A DNA stretch of 36,788 bases from contig JBBRFB010000017.1 of NCBI GenBank assembly GCA_038225015.1, positions 1 through 36,788 on the forward strand, read 5' to 3'. The position numbers were made by a program, and so were the translations under genes. Origin of the DNA: Schlegelella_A sp038225015 (lineage in GTDB: Bacteria; Pseudomonadota; Gammaproteobacteria; Burkholderiales; Burkholderiaceae_C). Below are positions 15,305 through 23,622 of the stretch, piece after piece. The notes beneath the pieces were generated by a model. That model was not told where the DNA came from, did not search any database, and saw only the letters and a program-made list of their open reading frames with translations. Every line of letters starts with the position of its first letter. Positions within the stretch are counted from its first letter, which is position 1.

Positions 15305-16666
15305 TCAGCTCACGTCTCGTTCCTGGTCGCTCGCCCAGCCGGCGAGCCAGCGCGCCGTGCGCAGCAGCCGCGCGTCGTCGCCGCGGCGGCCGATCAGCTG
15401 GATGCCCATCGGCAGGCCATTGTCGGCGCGCAGCAGGGGCAGCGTGACGGCGGGCATGCCTGTGTAGGTCCAGAGCGTCGAGAAGTCGGGGCTTCCCGTC
15501 GACTCGAGGCCGCGCGGGGCCGGGCCGGGGGCGGCCGCGGTAAGGAGGGCGTCGCAGCGATCGAAGAGCTCGTCGAAGGCCGCGTTCGTCGCCCGCATCC
15601 GCGCCACGGCGTTGTTGTAGTCGACGGCCGTCACCCGGCCACCGCGCTCGATCTGGCCACGCAGCGACGCGCTCAGGCGTTCACTGCCCCGCTCATGGAG
15701 CTCGTGGAAGCTGCGCGCGATGTCGGCTTCCATGATGGTTGCGTGCCAGCGCCAGGCGTCGGCGAACAGCGCCGGAACGCTGAAAGGAAAGACGCGCTCG
15801 CCGAGGGCCTGCGCGACTTCGTCGAAGGCCAGGCGCGTCTCGTCGTCGGCGTCGTCCCAGTTTGGCGTCTTAGTGAAGGCGAAGGTCGGCGGCAGCGGCG
15901 GCTCCTGCATCGCCACCTCGCGCAAGGCCGGCCGGGCGGCGGGCCGGGTGTCGGGGTCGCGTTCGTCGTAGCCCATGAGCGGCTCGGCGATGATGGCGAG
16001 GTCTTCGACGGTGCGCGCGAAGAAGCCGACCGTGTCCAGCGGCCGTGACTGCTCGAGGATGCCGTGCCGTGGCACCAGCCCGAACGTCGGCTTGTAGCCG
16101 TAGACCCCGCAGAAGGCCGCGGGCCGGATCACGCTGCCGTTGGTCTGCGTGCCGATCGCCACCGGCACCATGTGCGCGGCGACCGCCGCTGCCGAGCCGC
16201 TGGACGAGCCGCCGGGGGTGTGCGCCGGATCGACGGGATTGCGCGTCTTGCCGGGTGCGTAGGTAGCGAGCTCGGTGGTGACGGTCTTGCCGAGGATGAT
16301 TGCGCCGGCCGAGCGCAGCCGCTCGACCACGGTGGCGTCGAAGTCGGGGCGCCGGCCGGCAAGTAACACGGTGCCGTCCTCGGTGGGCATGTCGGCGGTG
16401 TCGATGATGTCCTTGATGCCGACCGGCAGCCCGTGCAGCGGGCCGGCGGCATGGCCCTCGCGCCGCACGCGGTCCACGTTGCGCGCCTGCTCGAGGGCTC
16501 GGGTTTCGTCGATGAAGGCCCAGGCCTGCACCCGCTCTTCGTCAGCGCGGATCCGCGCTAGGCAGCCGCCGACGACTTCCTCGGCGGTGGTCCGACCGTC
16601 GCCGATCGCCGCCAGGATCTCGGAGGCCGTCAGCGAGGTGATGTCGACGAGGTCGTCGGCCTTCAT
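15305..16666 (-). CDS. Amidase signature family hydrolase
   Basis: A 453-residue amidase of the GatA/AtzF/nylon-type family, hydrolysing C-N bonds of amides. The Ser-cisSer-Lys triad is visible: Lys85 in VGIKDIIDT, Ser154 in PGGSSSGS, and nucleophile Ser178 in GTQTNGSV. The spacings of 69 and 24 residues match malonamidase E2. It has no signal peptide, so it acts in the cytoplasm. It follows dctM by 15 bp and precedes the small membrane protein gene by 14 bp, suggesting that it processes the TRAP-imported compound. GatA is unlikely because no gatB or gatC neighbours exist and the context is catabolic. The substrate is unknown. Confidence 0.92.
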   Translation of the reverse strand: MKADDLVDITSLTASEILAAIGDGRTTAEEVVGGCLARIRADEERVQAWAFIDETRALEQARNVDRVRREGHAAGPLHGLPVGIKDIIDTADMPTEDGTVLLAGRRPDFDATVVERLRSAGAIILGKTVTTELATYAPGKTRNPVDPAHTPGGSSSGSAAAVAAHMVPVAIGTQTNGSVIRPAAFCGVYGYKPTFGLVPRHGILEQSRPLDTVGFFARTVEDLAIIAEPLMGYDERDPDTRPAARPALREVAMQEPPLPPTFAFTKTPNWDDADDETRLAFDEVAQALGERVFPFSVPALFADAWRWHATIMEADIARSFHELHERGSERLSASLRGQIERGGRVTAVDYNNAVARMRATNAAFDELFDRCDALLTAAAPGPAPRGLESTGSPDFSTLWTYTGMPAVTLPLLRADNGLPMGIQLIGRRGDDARLLRTARWLAGWASDQERDVS

Positions 16667-16681
16667 GCCGGCCGCTCCTGT

Positions 16682-18028
16682 TCAGTTGCCATAGAACACG
16701 CCGGGGAGCCAGTAGACGAGCTGCGGGAACACGTAGACGAGTGCCATCGTCACGAAGACGAGGAGCAGGAAGGGAAAGCAGCCCTGGAAGATGGTCCAGA
16801 GCTGCACGTGGGGTGGCGCGACGCCCTTCAGGGAGTACGCCGACATCGCCATCGGCGGCGAAAGGAACGAGGTCTGCAGGTTGAGCGCGACCAGGATGCC
16901 GAAGAAAAGCGGATCGACGCCGAAATGCGACAGGAGCGGCAGGAAGATCGGCACGAATATGATGATGATCTCGCTCCACTCGAGCGGCCAGCCGAGCAGG
17001 AAGATGATCGCCTGCGACAGAATCAGGAAGGTCACCATGTTGAGGTTCATCGACAGGACGAAGTTCTTGATCAGCCCCTCGCCGCCGAGGTAGGAAAAAA
17101 TCGACGAGAACGTCCACGAGCCGACGAAGAGCCAGCACACCATGGCCGACGTGCGCGCCGTCAGGAACACGGCCTCCTTCAGCCGCTGCCAGTTGAAGGC
17201 CTGGTACATGATGGCCAGGAGCACGGCGCCGAGGGCGCCTATGGCGGCCGCCTCGCTCGGCGTCGCCAGGCCGAACAGGATCGCCCCGAGCACCGACAGG
17301 ATGAGCACGGCCAGCGGGAAGAACGCCTTCAACAGCAGCGCCACCACCTTGACCCATGGGATGTCGGTCTCTTCCTTGGGCAGCTTCGGGGCCAGCTTCG
17401 GGTTGATGGCCGCGCGCACGATGACGTAGACGACGTACAGGCCGGCGAGGAGGAAGCCTGGAATGATCGCCGCGGCGTAGAGCTTGACGACCGAGACCGC
17501 GGATGTCGCACCGTAGACGATGAGCATGATCGACGGCGGGATCAGGATGCCCAGCGTGCCGCCGGCGCAGATGACGCCCGACGAGAGCTTCTGGTCGTAG
17601 CCCGCCTTCAGCATGGCCGGGAAGGCGAGCAGGCCCATTAGCGTGACGACGGCGCCGACGATGCCGGTGGCCGTCGCGAACAGCGCGCACGTGATGAGCG
17701 CAGCCACGGCCATCGATCCGGGGATCGACTTGAGTGCGACCTGCAGGCTGTAGAACAGTCGGTCGAGGATGTTCGATCTCTCGATCATGTAGCCCATGAA
17801 CAGGAACAGCGGGACGGCGGTCAGCACGTCGTTGTTCATGATGCTGAAGGTGTTCTGCGAGAGCAGGTAGAAAACCCGGCTGTCGAAGAACTCCTGGCCC
17901 GGCACGTAGTACGCGTAGAACCCGAACATGACGCCCATCGCCATCAACGTGAAGGCGATCGGAAAGCCGAGCAGGATGATGAAGACGAAGCTGCCGAGCA
18001 TCAGCAGCGCCATTTGCGGGTTGCTCAT
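16682..18028 (-). CDS. dctM: TRAP transporter large permease, DctM type
   Basis: A 448-residue inner-membrane subunit of a sodium-driven tripartite ATP-independent periplasmic transporter. It has about 12 hydrophobic segments and family motifs such as AVPLFLFMGYMIERS, GGTLGILIPPSIMLIVYG, LATPSEAAAIGALGA and SFLSPPMAMSAYSLKG. The DctM subunit carries out translocation of a carboxylate-type ligand delivered by the binding protein. Its ATG overlaps the dctQ stop (ATGA). The amidase gene follows by 15 bp. The gene symbol denotes the family role, not proven C4-dicarboxylate specificity. Confidence 0.95.
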   Translation of the reverse strand: MSNPQMALLMLGSFVFIILLGFPIAFTLMAMGVMFGFYAYYVPGQEFFDSRVFYLLSQNTFSIMNNDVLTAVPLFLFMGYMIERSNILDRLFYSLQVALKSIPGSMAVAALITCALFATATGIVGAVVTLMGLLAFPAMLKAGYDQKLSSGVICAGGTLGILIPPSIMLIVYGATSAVSVVKLYAAAIIPGFLLAGLYVVYVIVRAAINPKLAPKLPKEETDIPWVKVVALLLKAFFPLAVLILSVLGAILFGLATPSEAAAIGALGAVLLAIMYQAFNWQRLKEAVFLTARTSAMVCWLFVGSWTFSSIFSYLGGEGLIKNFVLSMNLNMVTFLILSQAIIFLLGWPLEWSEIIIIFVPIFLPLLSHFGVDPLFFGILVALNLQTSFLSPPMAMSAYSLKGVAPPHVQLWTIFQGCFPFLLLVFVTMALVYVFPQLVYWLPGVFYGN

Positions 18029-18615
18029 CGCACGCCTTTCGCGGCCACGCCCTGGTCGCGGGTGGCCTGCACGGCGCTCTCCATTTCCTCGACGTCGTGC
18101 AGCTTGAGGGGCCAGTAGCCCTTCTGGATGCACAGGATGCAGCGGATCACCTGCGCGATGCCCTGGATGAACAGCATCGCGCCCGCCAGCGGGATCAGCG
18201 CCTTCAGCTGCCAGATGGGGATACCGGCGGGGCTGTTGACGCTCACCTCCTTGTAGCCGAAGGAGTCGTGGGCGTAGCCGTAGCCGGCGATGATCAGCGC
18301 CGTGACGCCGGGATAGAAGAAGATGAAGTAGAGCACCAGCTCGATGCTCGCCTGCACGCGAGGGCGCAGCAGGCGGAAAAGCACGTCGCCGCGCACGTGG
18401 GCGTCGCGCGAGAGCGCGTAGGCACCCGCCATCATGAAGAGCCCGCCGTACATGATGTAGCTCATGTCGAAGGCCCAGCTCGTCGGGTTGTTCATGACGT
18501 AGCGCATGAAGACCTCGTAGGAGGTGCCGAGCGTGAGAATGACGATGCACCAGGCGAACGCGTGGCCGACCGCCATGCTGAAGCGGTCGATGGTGAGCAG
18601 GAATCTCTGGAGCAT
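18025..18615 (-). CDS. dctQ: TRAP transporter small permease, DctQ type
   Basis: A 196-residue protein with four hydrophobic helices (around 15-35, 55-75, 90-112 and 135-160). The family motif EVFMRYVMNNPTSWAFDMS follows helix 1, and RDAHVRGDVLF follows helix 2. The DctQ subunit pairs with DctM and helps dock the binding protein. AAGGAC lies about nine bases upstream of the ATG. An intrinsic terminator lies between this gene and dctP, so expression of the permease pair probably depends on readthrough. Its stop overlaps the dctM start. Confidence 0.92.
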   Translation of the reverse strand: MLQRFLLTIDRFSMAVGHAFAWCIVILTLGTSYEVFMRYVMNNPTSWAFDMSYIMYGGLFMMAGAYALSRDAHVRGDVLFRLLRPRVQASIELVLYFIFFYPGVTALIIAGYGYAHDSFGYKEVSVNSPAGIPIWQLKALIPLAGAMLFIQGIAQVIRCILCIQKGYWPLKLHDVEEMESAVQATRDQGVAAKGVR

Positions 18616-18660
18616 GGCGATATGTCCTTCGGAAGGCGTGCCTCGGCATCTCGCGGACCG

Positions 18661-18691
18661 GAAAAAAGGCGGCGCATCGCTGCGCCGCCTT
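18661..18691 (-). terminator. Intrinsic terminator between dctP and dctQ
   Basis: Read on the minus strand, an 11-bp perfect stem AAGGCGGCGCA / TGCGCCGCCTT with loop GCGA is followed by a run of six T. This is a textbook rho-independent terminator 40 to 70 bp after the dctP stop and before dctQ. A second GC-rich inverted repeat (about 18703-18729) lies just upstream. Within an operon it would make the binding protein more abundant than the membrane subunits. Confidence 0.85.
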
Positions 18692-18733
18692 CGTCCGGAC
18701 CCGGCCGCGGCATGCCGGCCGCGGCCCGGTACG

Positions 18734-19888
18734 TCAGAACCCGAGCTTGCCGTACAGGTGCTCGTAGGCCTGCTGGTAGTCGGCGTTGTTGTTGAAGTGG
18801 TAGTAGCCGACCCGCTTGGCCCACGCCTTCTGCGAGTCCCAGACCTTCTTGAAGAACGGGTCTTCGTCGGTGAGCTTCTTGACCAGGGTGTCCCACGACT
18901 TGAGCTGCGCCGTGAAGACGTCCTTCGGCGTGCGGATCACGTTGACCTTGTCCTTGTTCTTGAGCTCCTGCAGGTCGGTCGAGTACTGGTCCATGGCGAG
19001 CGCGAAGTTTGCCGTCGAGGCAGCTTCGGCCGCGTACTTCAGGACGGCCTGCAGGTCCTTCGGAAGCGCGTCGTACTTCTTCTTGTTGAAGTCGATCTCG
19101 AAGAACTCCATTGCCTGGTGATAGCTGCCCATGTAGTAGTTCTTGGCCACGTCCTGGGCGCCGAAGCGGCGGTCGGAAGTCGGGTTGTTGTACTCGAAGG
19201 CATCGATGACGCCGCGCTCCATCGCCGGCACGATCTCGCCGCCGGGAAGCTGCGTGACCTTCATCCCCATGTCCTGCATCAGGTCGGCGGCGAGGCCGAC
19301 GGTGCGGTACTTGAAGCCCTTCAGGTCGGCCGCGCCCTTGATCGGCTTCTTGAACCAGCCCAGGGGCTGCGTCGGCATCGGCATGGCGAAGAACGCCACG
19401 ACGTCGAGGCCGAGCTTCTTGACCAATTCGTCGAAGAAGGGCGTGCCCTGGCGGTGGATCCAGGCGAGCATCTGGTTGGCGTCGCAGCCGTTGATCGGCC
19501 CCGAGCCGAACAGCGACGCGACCTTGCTCTTGCCGTACCAGTACACCGCCACCTGGTGGCAGCAGTCGATCACGCCTTTGCTGGTCGCATCCATGACTTC
19601 GAAGGGCTTCACGACCGCGCCGGCGACGAGGTAGTCGATGCGCAGGCGCCCTGCGGCCATCTCGTTGACGCGGGCGACGTACTGCTCGGCCATCTCGTTG
19701 AAGATGTCCTTGGCACCCCAGGCGCCCTGCATCTTGAGGACGATCGGCGACTGGGCGACCGAGATCATGGGCACGGTCATGGCCGCGGCACCGGCCGCGC
19801 CGCTCAAGGCGGCGCCGAGGAATCGCCGGCGGGCCGGCTTCGTTTGCGCAGAGGGCGTAGTCGCAACGGGCGACGTGGTCTCGGTCAT
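18734..19888 (-). CDS. dctP: TRAP transporter solute-binding protein with Tat signal, TakP-like
   Basis: A 384-residue periplasmic binding protein. The twin-arginine signal KPARRRFLGAALSG (17-30) and AAAMTVPMISVAQ indicate folded export. The mature protein shows the TRAP ligand-binding Arg195 (GFKYRTVG), PGGEI (215-219) and FEYNNP with Glu232. The PGGEI and acidic-aromatic pattern resembles the TakP group, characterised members of which bind 2-oxoacids or lactate. The exact ligand is inferred and unproven. ATG 19888 is chosen because AAGGAG lies six bases upstream. An in-frame ATG further upstream (MNTTKETTM...) would include that site in the coding region. It is the first gene of the dctP-Q-M-amidase operon and divergent from the hydroxyacid dehydrogenase gene. 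Confidence 0.92.
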   Translation of the reverse strand: MTETTSPVATTPSAQTKPARRRFLGAALSGAAGAAAMTVPMISVAQSPIVLKMQGAWGAKDIFNEMAEQYVARVNEMAAGRLRIDYLVAGAVVKPFEVMDATSKGVIDCCHQVAVYWYGKSKVASLFGSGPINGCDANQMLAWIHRQGTPFFDELVKKLGLDVVAFFAMPMPTQPLGWFKKPIKGAADLKGFKYRTVGLAADLMQDMGMKVTQLPGGEIVPAMERGVIDAFEYNNPTSDRRFGAQDVAKNYYMGSYHQAMEFFEIDFNKKKYDALPKDLQAVLKYAAEAASTANFALAMDQYSTDLQELKNKDKVNVIRTPKDVFTAQLKSWDTLVKKLTDEDPFFKKVWDSQKAWAKRVGYYHFNNNADYQQAYEHLYGKLGF

Positions 19889-19955
19889 GGTTGTCTCCTT
19901 CGTGGTGTTCATGCGTGGCATTCCTCGGCCGCCGGAGCGACCCGGGCAGGTATTC

Positions 19956-19996
19956 ACTATGTCGGCCGAGCCGGCGCGAGACAAGGGGTAATACCC
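19956..19996 (-). promoter_or_regulatory. Candidate dctP promoter and adjacent palindrome
   Basis: On the minus strand, TTGTCT (19984-19979) and CATAGT (19961-19956) are separated by 17 bp, matching four of six bases of each sigma-70 box. Directly upstream of the -35 box lies the palindrome GGGTAATACCC (19986-19996), which could bind a regulator. The predicted start point lies about 60 bp before the dctP ATG. No regulator gene is visible nearby. Confidence 0.4.
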
Positions 19997-20043
19997 GAGC
20001 AGCAGAGACGCCCCGCGTCGTTCGTGCCTTGCACAATGCAGCC

Positions 20044-20931
20044 ATGAGCGCCATTCCGCCTGCCATCGGCATGATCGGAGTCGGCAACATGGGTCTGGCC
20101 ATGGCGCTGCGCCTGCTCGATCGGGGCTTCCGCATCGGTGTCCGCGACCTCGATGCCCGGCGCGCGGCGCTGGCCGAGGCCCGCGGTGCCCGGGTGTTCG
20201 CGACACCCGGCGCGCTCGCCGCGACGTGCCAGGTCGTCATCGTCGCCGTGGTCGACGCGGCCCAGGCCGAGGCCGTGCTGTTCGGCGCCGACGGTGCCGC
20301 CCGGGCCTTGCCAGCCGGCGGTTGCGTCTTCCTATGCCCGACGATCGGCCCCGAGAGCACGGAGGCACTCGCGTCTCGTCTGGCCGAGCACGGCATCGAC
20401 TGCATCGATGCACCGATGTCGGGTGGGCCGGCCCGTGCCCGCGACGGCACGATGAGCCTGATGCTGGCGTGCCCCGACGCGTTGTTCGATCGCCACCGCA
20501 CCGTCATCGATGCACTGTCGACGCACGTGTTCCGGGTCGGCACGCGGCCGGGCGACGGAGCGCGGACCAAACTCGTCAACAACCTGCTGGCCGCGATCAA
20601 CCTCGTCGGCGCCGCCGAGGCGCTGGCCCTGGCCGAGCGGCTCGGCCTCGACGCCGCACGAACGTTGGCGGTAATCGAAGGTTCGAGCGGGCAGAGCTGG
20701 ATCGGCAGCGACCGGATGCGCCGCGCCGTCGCCGGCGACTACGCGCCGCGCGCGCACACGGCGCTGCTCGCCAAGGACTCGCGTCTCGCGCTCGCCGCCG
20801 CCCGCTCGGCCGGCTTCGAGCCCAGGCTCGGGCAGCTCGCTGCGGATCGATTCGCCGCCGCCTGCCGCGCCGGCCTGGCCGAACTCGACGACGCCAGCCT
20901 GCTGACGCTGATGCGCGGCACCGCGCCCTAG
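20044..20931 (+). CDS. NAD(P)-dependent beta-hydroxyacid dehydrogenase
   Basis: A 295-residue enzyme of the 3-hydroxyisobutyrate dehydrogenase / tartronate semialdehyde reductase / threonate dehydrogenase family. The Rossmann motif GMIGVGNMG (9-17) opens the protein. The substrate-binding signature DAPMSGGPARA (122-132) and catalytic Lys176 in ARTKLVNNLL follow. The all-helical C-terminal domain is complete. It oxidises a beta-hydroxy acid to the semialdehyde or ketone, but the substrate cannot be named. ATG 20044 is chosen because it places the Rossmann strand near the N-terminus as usual. It is divergent from dctP, across a 155-bp region with a candidate dctP promoter, which suggests a functional link with the imported acid. 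Confidence 0.9.
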   Translation: MSAIPPAIGMIGVGNMGLAMALRLLDRGFRIGVRDLDARRAALAEARGARVFATPGALAATCQVVIVAVVDAAQAEAVLFGADGAARALPAGGCVFLCPTIGPESTEALASRLAEHGIDCIDAPMSGGPARARDGTMSLMLACPDALFDRHRTVIDALSTHVFRVGTRPGDGARTKLVNNLLAAINLVGAAEALALAERLGLDAARTLAVIEGSSGQSWIGSDRMRRAVAGDYAPRAHTALLAKDSRLALAAARSAGFEPRLGQLAADRFAAACRAGLAELDDASLLTLMRGTAP

Positions 20932-21006
20932 GAAGTACGATGCCCGTCCGCGGGGCCGCTGGCCATGCCGGTTCGTCGCACGACGTCGCGCGACCACGCG
21001 CCAATG

Positions 21007-22533
21007 TCAGGCGATGGCGACCGGGATTCCGGCGATCCGTGCCTGCCACTGCTTCGGGCCGGTCTCGTGCACCGAGGTTCCCCTGGCGTCGACCGCCACG
21101 GTGACGGGCATGTCGGTGACGTCGAACTCGTAGATCGCTTCCATGCCGAGGTCGGCGAAGGCGAGCACGCGAGCCTGCCGGATCGCCTTGGAGACCAGGT
21201 AGGCGGCGCCGCCCACGGCCATGAGGTAGGCGCTGCCGTGCTTCCTGATCGCCTCGACGGCGATCGGGCCGCGCTCGGCCTTGCCGACCATGGCCAGCAG
21301 ACCGGTCTCGGCCAGCATCATCTCGGTGAACTTGTCCATCCGCGTCGACGTCGTCGGGCCGGCAGGCCCCATCACCTCGTCTCGAACCGGATCGACCGGG
21401 CCGACGTAGTAGATGACACGGCCGCCGAAGTCGACCGGCAGCTTCTCGCCGCGGGCCAGCATCTCCTGGATGCGCTTGTGCGCGGCGTCTCGGCCGGTGA
21501 GCAGCCTGCCCGACAGGAGCAGGCGCTCGCCCGGCTGCCAGCCCGCCACTTCGGCCTTCGTCAGCGCATCGAGGTCGACCTTCTTCGAGCGCGCGTAGTC
21601 GGGAGCCCAGCGCACGTCGGGCCAGAGGTCGAGGCTCGGCGGGTCGAGGTACGCCGGGCCGGAGCCGTCGAGCACGAAATGCGCGTGCCGGGTCGCGGCG
21701 CAGTTGGGAATCATTGCCACCGGCTTCGACGCCGCATGCGTCGGCGCCATCGCGATCTTGACGTCGAGCACCGTCGTCAGGCCGCCCAGGCCCTGCGCGC
21801 CGATGCCGAGCGCGTTCACCTTGTCGCAGAGCTCGATGCGCAGCGCCTCGGTCTTCGTCTTCGGGCCGCGCGCCTTCAGCTCTGCCATGTCGATGTCTTC
21901 CATCAGGCTCTGCTTGGCGAGCAGCATGGCGCGCTCGGCGGTGCCGCCGATGCCGATGCCGAGCATGCCCGGCGGGCACCAGCCCGCGCCCATCGTCGGC
22001 ACCGTCTTCAGGACCCAGTCGACCAGGCTGTCGCTCGGATTCATCATCACGAACTTCGACTTGTTCTCGCTGCCGCCTCCCTTCGCGCCGACGATGACAT
22101 CGACCGTGGCGCCTGGCACGACCGTCATGTGGACGACCGCCGGCGTGTTGTCGGTGGTGTTCTTCCGTTCGAAATGAGGGTCGGCCACGATCGACGCGCG
22201 CAAGGGGTTGTCGGGGTCGAGGTAGCCCTTTCGCACACCGTCGTTCACCGCCTCCTCGATGCCTGCGGGAAAGCCCTCGAAGCGCACGTCCATGCCGATG
22301 CGCAGGAAGACGTTGACGATGCCGGTGTCCTGGCAGATGGGGCGGTGGCCCTCGGCGCACATGCGCGAGTTGGTGAGGATCTGCGCGATCGCGTCCTTCG
22401 CCGCCTCGCCCTGCTCGATCTCGTAGGCCCGCGCGAGGTGGGCGATGTAGTCGGCCGGATGGTAGTAGCTGATGTACTGCAGGGCGCCGGCGATGCTGTC
22501 GACGAGATCGGCGTAGCGAATGGTCGTGGTCAT
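21007..22533 (-). CDS. Class I fumarate hydratase
   Basis: A 508-residue iron-sulfur fumarase of the TCA cycle interconverting fumarate and malate. The three cluster-ligand Cys are visible: Cys67 in RPICQDTG, Cys186 in GAGWCPPGMLGIG and Cys278 in IPNCAATRH. Further class I features are GAKGGGSENKS (149-159) and the C-terminal beta domain with GPAGPTTSTRMDKF. The length matches single-chain class I enzymes (FumA/FumB type). The labile [4Fe-4S] cluster makes such enzymes oxygen- and superoxide-sensitive. It lies 47 bp downstream of the sodium channel gene on the same strand, and converges on the hydroxyacid dehydrogenase gene. Confidence 0.96.
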   Translation of the reverse strand: MTTTIRYADLVDSIAGALQYISYYHPADYIAHLARAYEIEQGEAAKDAIAQILTNSRMCAEGHRPICQDTGIVNVFLRIGMDVRFEGFPAGIEEAVNDGVRKGYLDPDNPLRASIVADPHFERKNTTDNTPAVVHMTVVPGATVDVIVGAKGGGSENKSKFVMMNPSDSLVDWVLKTVPTMGAGWCPPGMLGIGIGGTAERAMLLAKQSLMEDIDMAELKARGPKTKTEALRIELCDKVNALGIGAQGLGGLTTVLDVKIAMAPTHAASKPVAMIPNCAATRHAHFVLDGSGPAYLDPPSLDLWPDVRWAPDYARSKKVDLDALTKAEVAGWQPGERLLLSGRLLTGRDAAHKRIQEMLARGEKLPVDFGGRVIYYVGPVDPVRDEVMGPAGPTTSTRMDKFTEMMLAETGLLAMVGKAERGPIAVEAIRKHGSAYLMAVGGAAYLVSKAIRQARVLAFADLGMEAIYEFDVTDMPVTVAVDARGTSVHETGPKQWQARIAGIPVAIA

Positions 22534-22580
22534 GGCTGAATGTTAGCGGCCAGCCGGGGAAGGCTGCCGGGCACCGCCGC

Positions 22581-23441
22581 TCAGCGGCCGCGAGCGCGGG
22601 AACTCGACAAGTCGCCGAGGAGCGCCTTCATGTCGGCGACTTCGGCCCGCAGCGCGCGCAGCTGAACGTGGACTTCGTCTTCGATGTGCTCGCGCGCCTC
22701 GTCGATCGCCGCGAGGGTGGCTTCCTTCTCGGCGTCGGCGAAGGTCTGCGTCGCGGTGACGATCACGGCGATGAACAGGTTCAGCATGGTGAACGTGGCG
22801 ATCAGGATGAAGGGCACGAAGAAGGCCCAGGCGTAGGGGAAGGTTTCCATCACCGGGCGGGAGATGCCCATCGACCAGCTCTCGAGCGTCATCACCTGGA
22901 ACAGCGTGTAGAGCGAGCGCCCGATGTGGCCGAACCACTGCGGGTAGGCGTCGCCGAACAGGTGGGTGCCGATGACGGCGAATACGTAGAAGATCAGCAG
23001 CAGCACCATGGCGATCGAGCCGAGCCCGGGAATCGCCGCAAGCAGCGCGCCGACCACCCGGCGCATCGAGGGTGCCACCGTGGCCACGCGCAAGACCCGC
23101 AGCACACGCAGGGCGCGCAGCACCGCGAAGCTGGCGTTCGCCGGAATCATGGCGGCGCCGATCACGATCATGTCGAACACGCTCCACGGATCTCGAAAGA
23201 AGTCGGCGCGGTGGACGTACAGGCGAAGGGTGAGCTCCAGCACGAACACGGCGACGATGACCCGGTCGAATACGTAAAAGATCCCGCCGAACTCCCGCTC
23301 GAGCGTCGCCGATGTCTGCAGGCCGAGAGTCACCGCATTGGCGATGATCAGGACGAGGATCGCGTGCTGGACACTGTCTCGCGCGAGCAAGGCTCCGGCG
23401 CGCGATCGCAGGCTGCCGTCGGCGAGAACGGGGCTCGACAT
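22581..23441 (-). CDS. Bacterial voltage-gated sodium channel, NavAb/NaChBac type
   Basis: A 286-residue six-helix channel subunit expected to form homotetramers (residue numbers here count from the in-frame TTG at 23444). Helices S1-S3 span about 26-100. S4 carries Arg110, 113, 116 and 119 at every third position, in ALRVLRVLRV, followed by APSMRR. The pore loop contains the filter TLESWSMGI (186-194), essentially as in NavAb, where Glu188 would form the high-field-strength site. S6 ends around 231. The C-terminal tail has a neck and a heptad-like coiled coil (about 236-280). GGAGG lies upstream of both ATG 23441 and the adjacent TTG; the ATG is preferred. Fumarase follows by 47 bp. Confidence 0.9.
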   Translation of the reverse strand: MSSPVLADGSLRSRAGALLARDSVQHAILVLIIANAVTLGLQTSATLEREFGGIFYVFDRVIVAVFVLELTLRLYVHRADFFRDPWSVFDMIVIGAAMIPANASFAVLRALRVLRVLRVATVAPSMRRVVGALLAAIPGLGSIAMVLLLIFYVFAVIGTHLFGDAYPQWFGHIGRSLYTLFQVMTLESWSMGISRPVMETFPYAWAFFVPFILIATFTMLNLFIAVIVTATQTFADAEKEATLAAIDEAREHIEDEVHVQLRALRAEVADMKALLGDLSSSRARGR

Positions 23442-23622
23442 CAAAGGTCGGTTCCTCCGGGCATCGGTTCAAGGCATCGTCGGCGCGAACTCGCGTGCAT
23501 TGTAGGTTTCAGGGGTCGTTCGGGTGAACCTGCCGGCAGCGCGCCGGCGCGGTTAGAGTAGGTTCCGCATCCCGGACGCCGCCTGCACAGGGGCGTTGGG
23601 ACACGGCCTCCAGGAGATGATG

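Noticed and set aside
15305..16666. GatA subunit of the tRNA amidotransferase
   Set aside because: No gatB or gatC is adjacent, and the gene lies in a TRAP transport operon. A catabolic amidase is more likely.
20932..21006. Terminator between the convergent dehydrogenase and fumarase genes
   Set aside because: Only short GC palindromes are present, with no extended stem or T-run.
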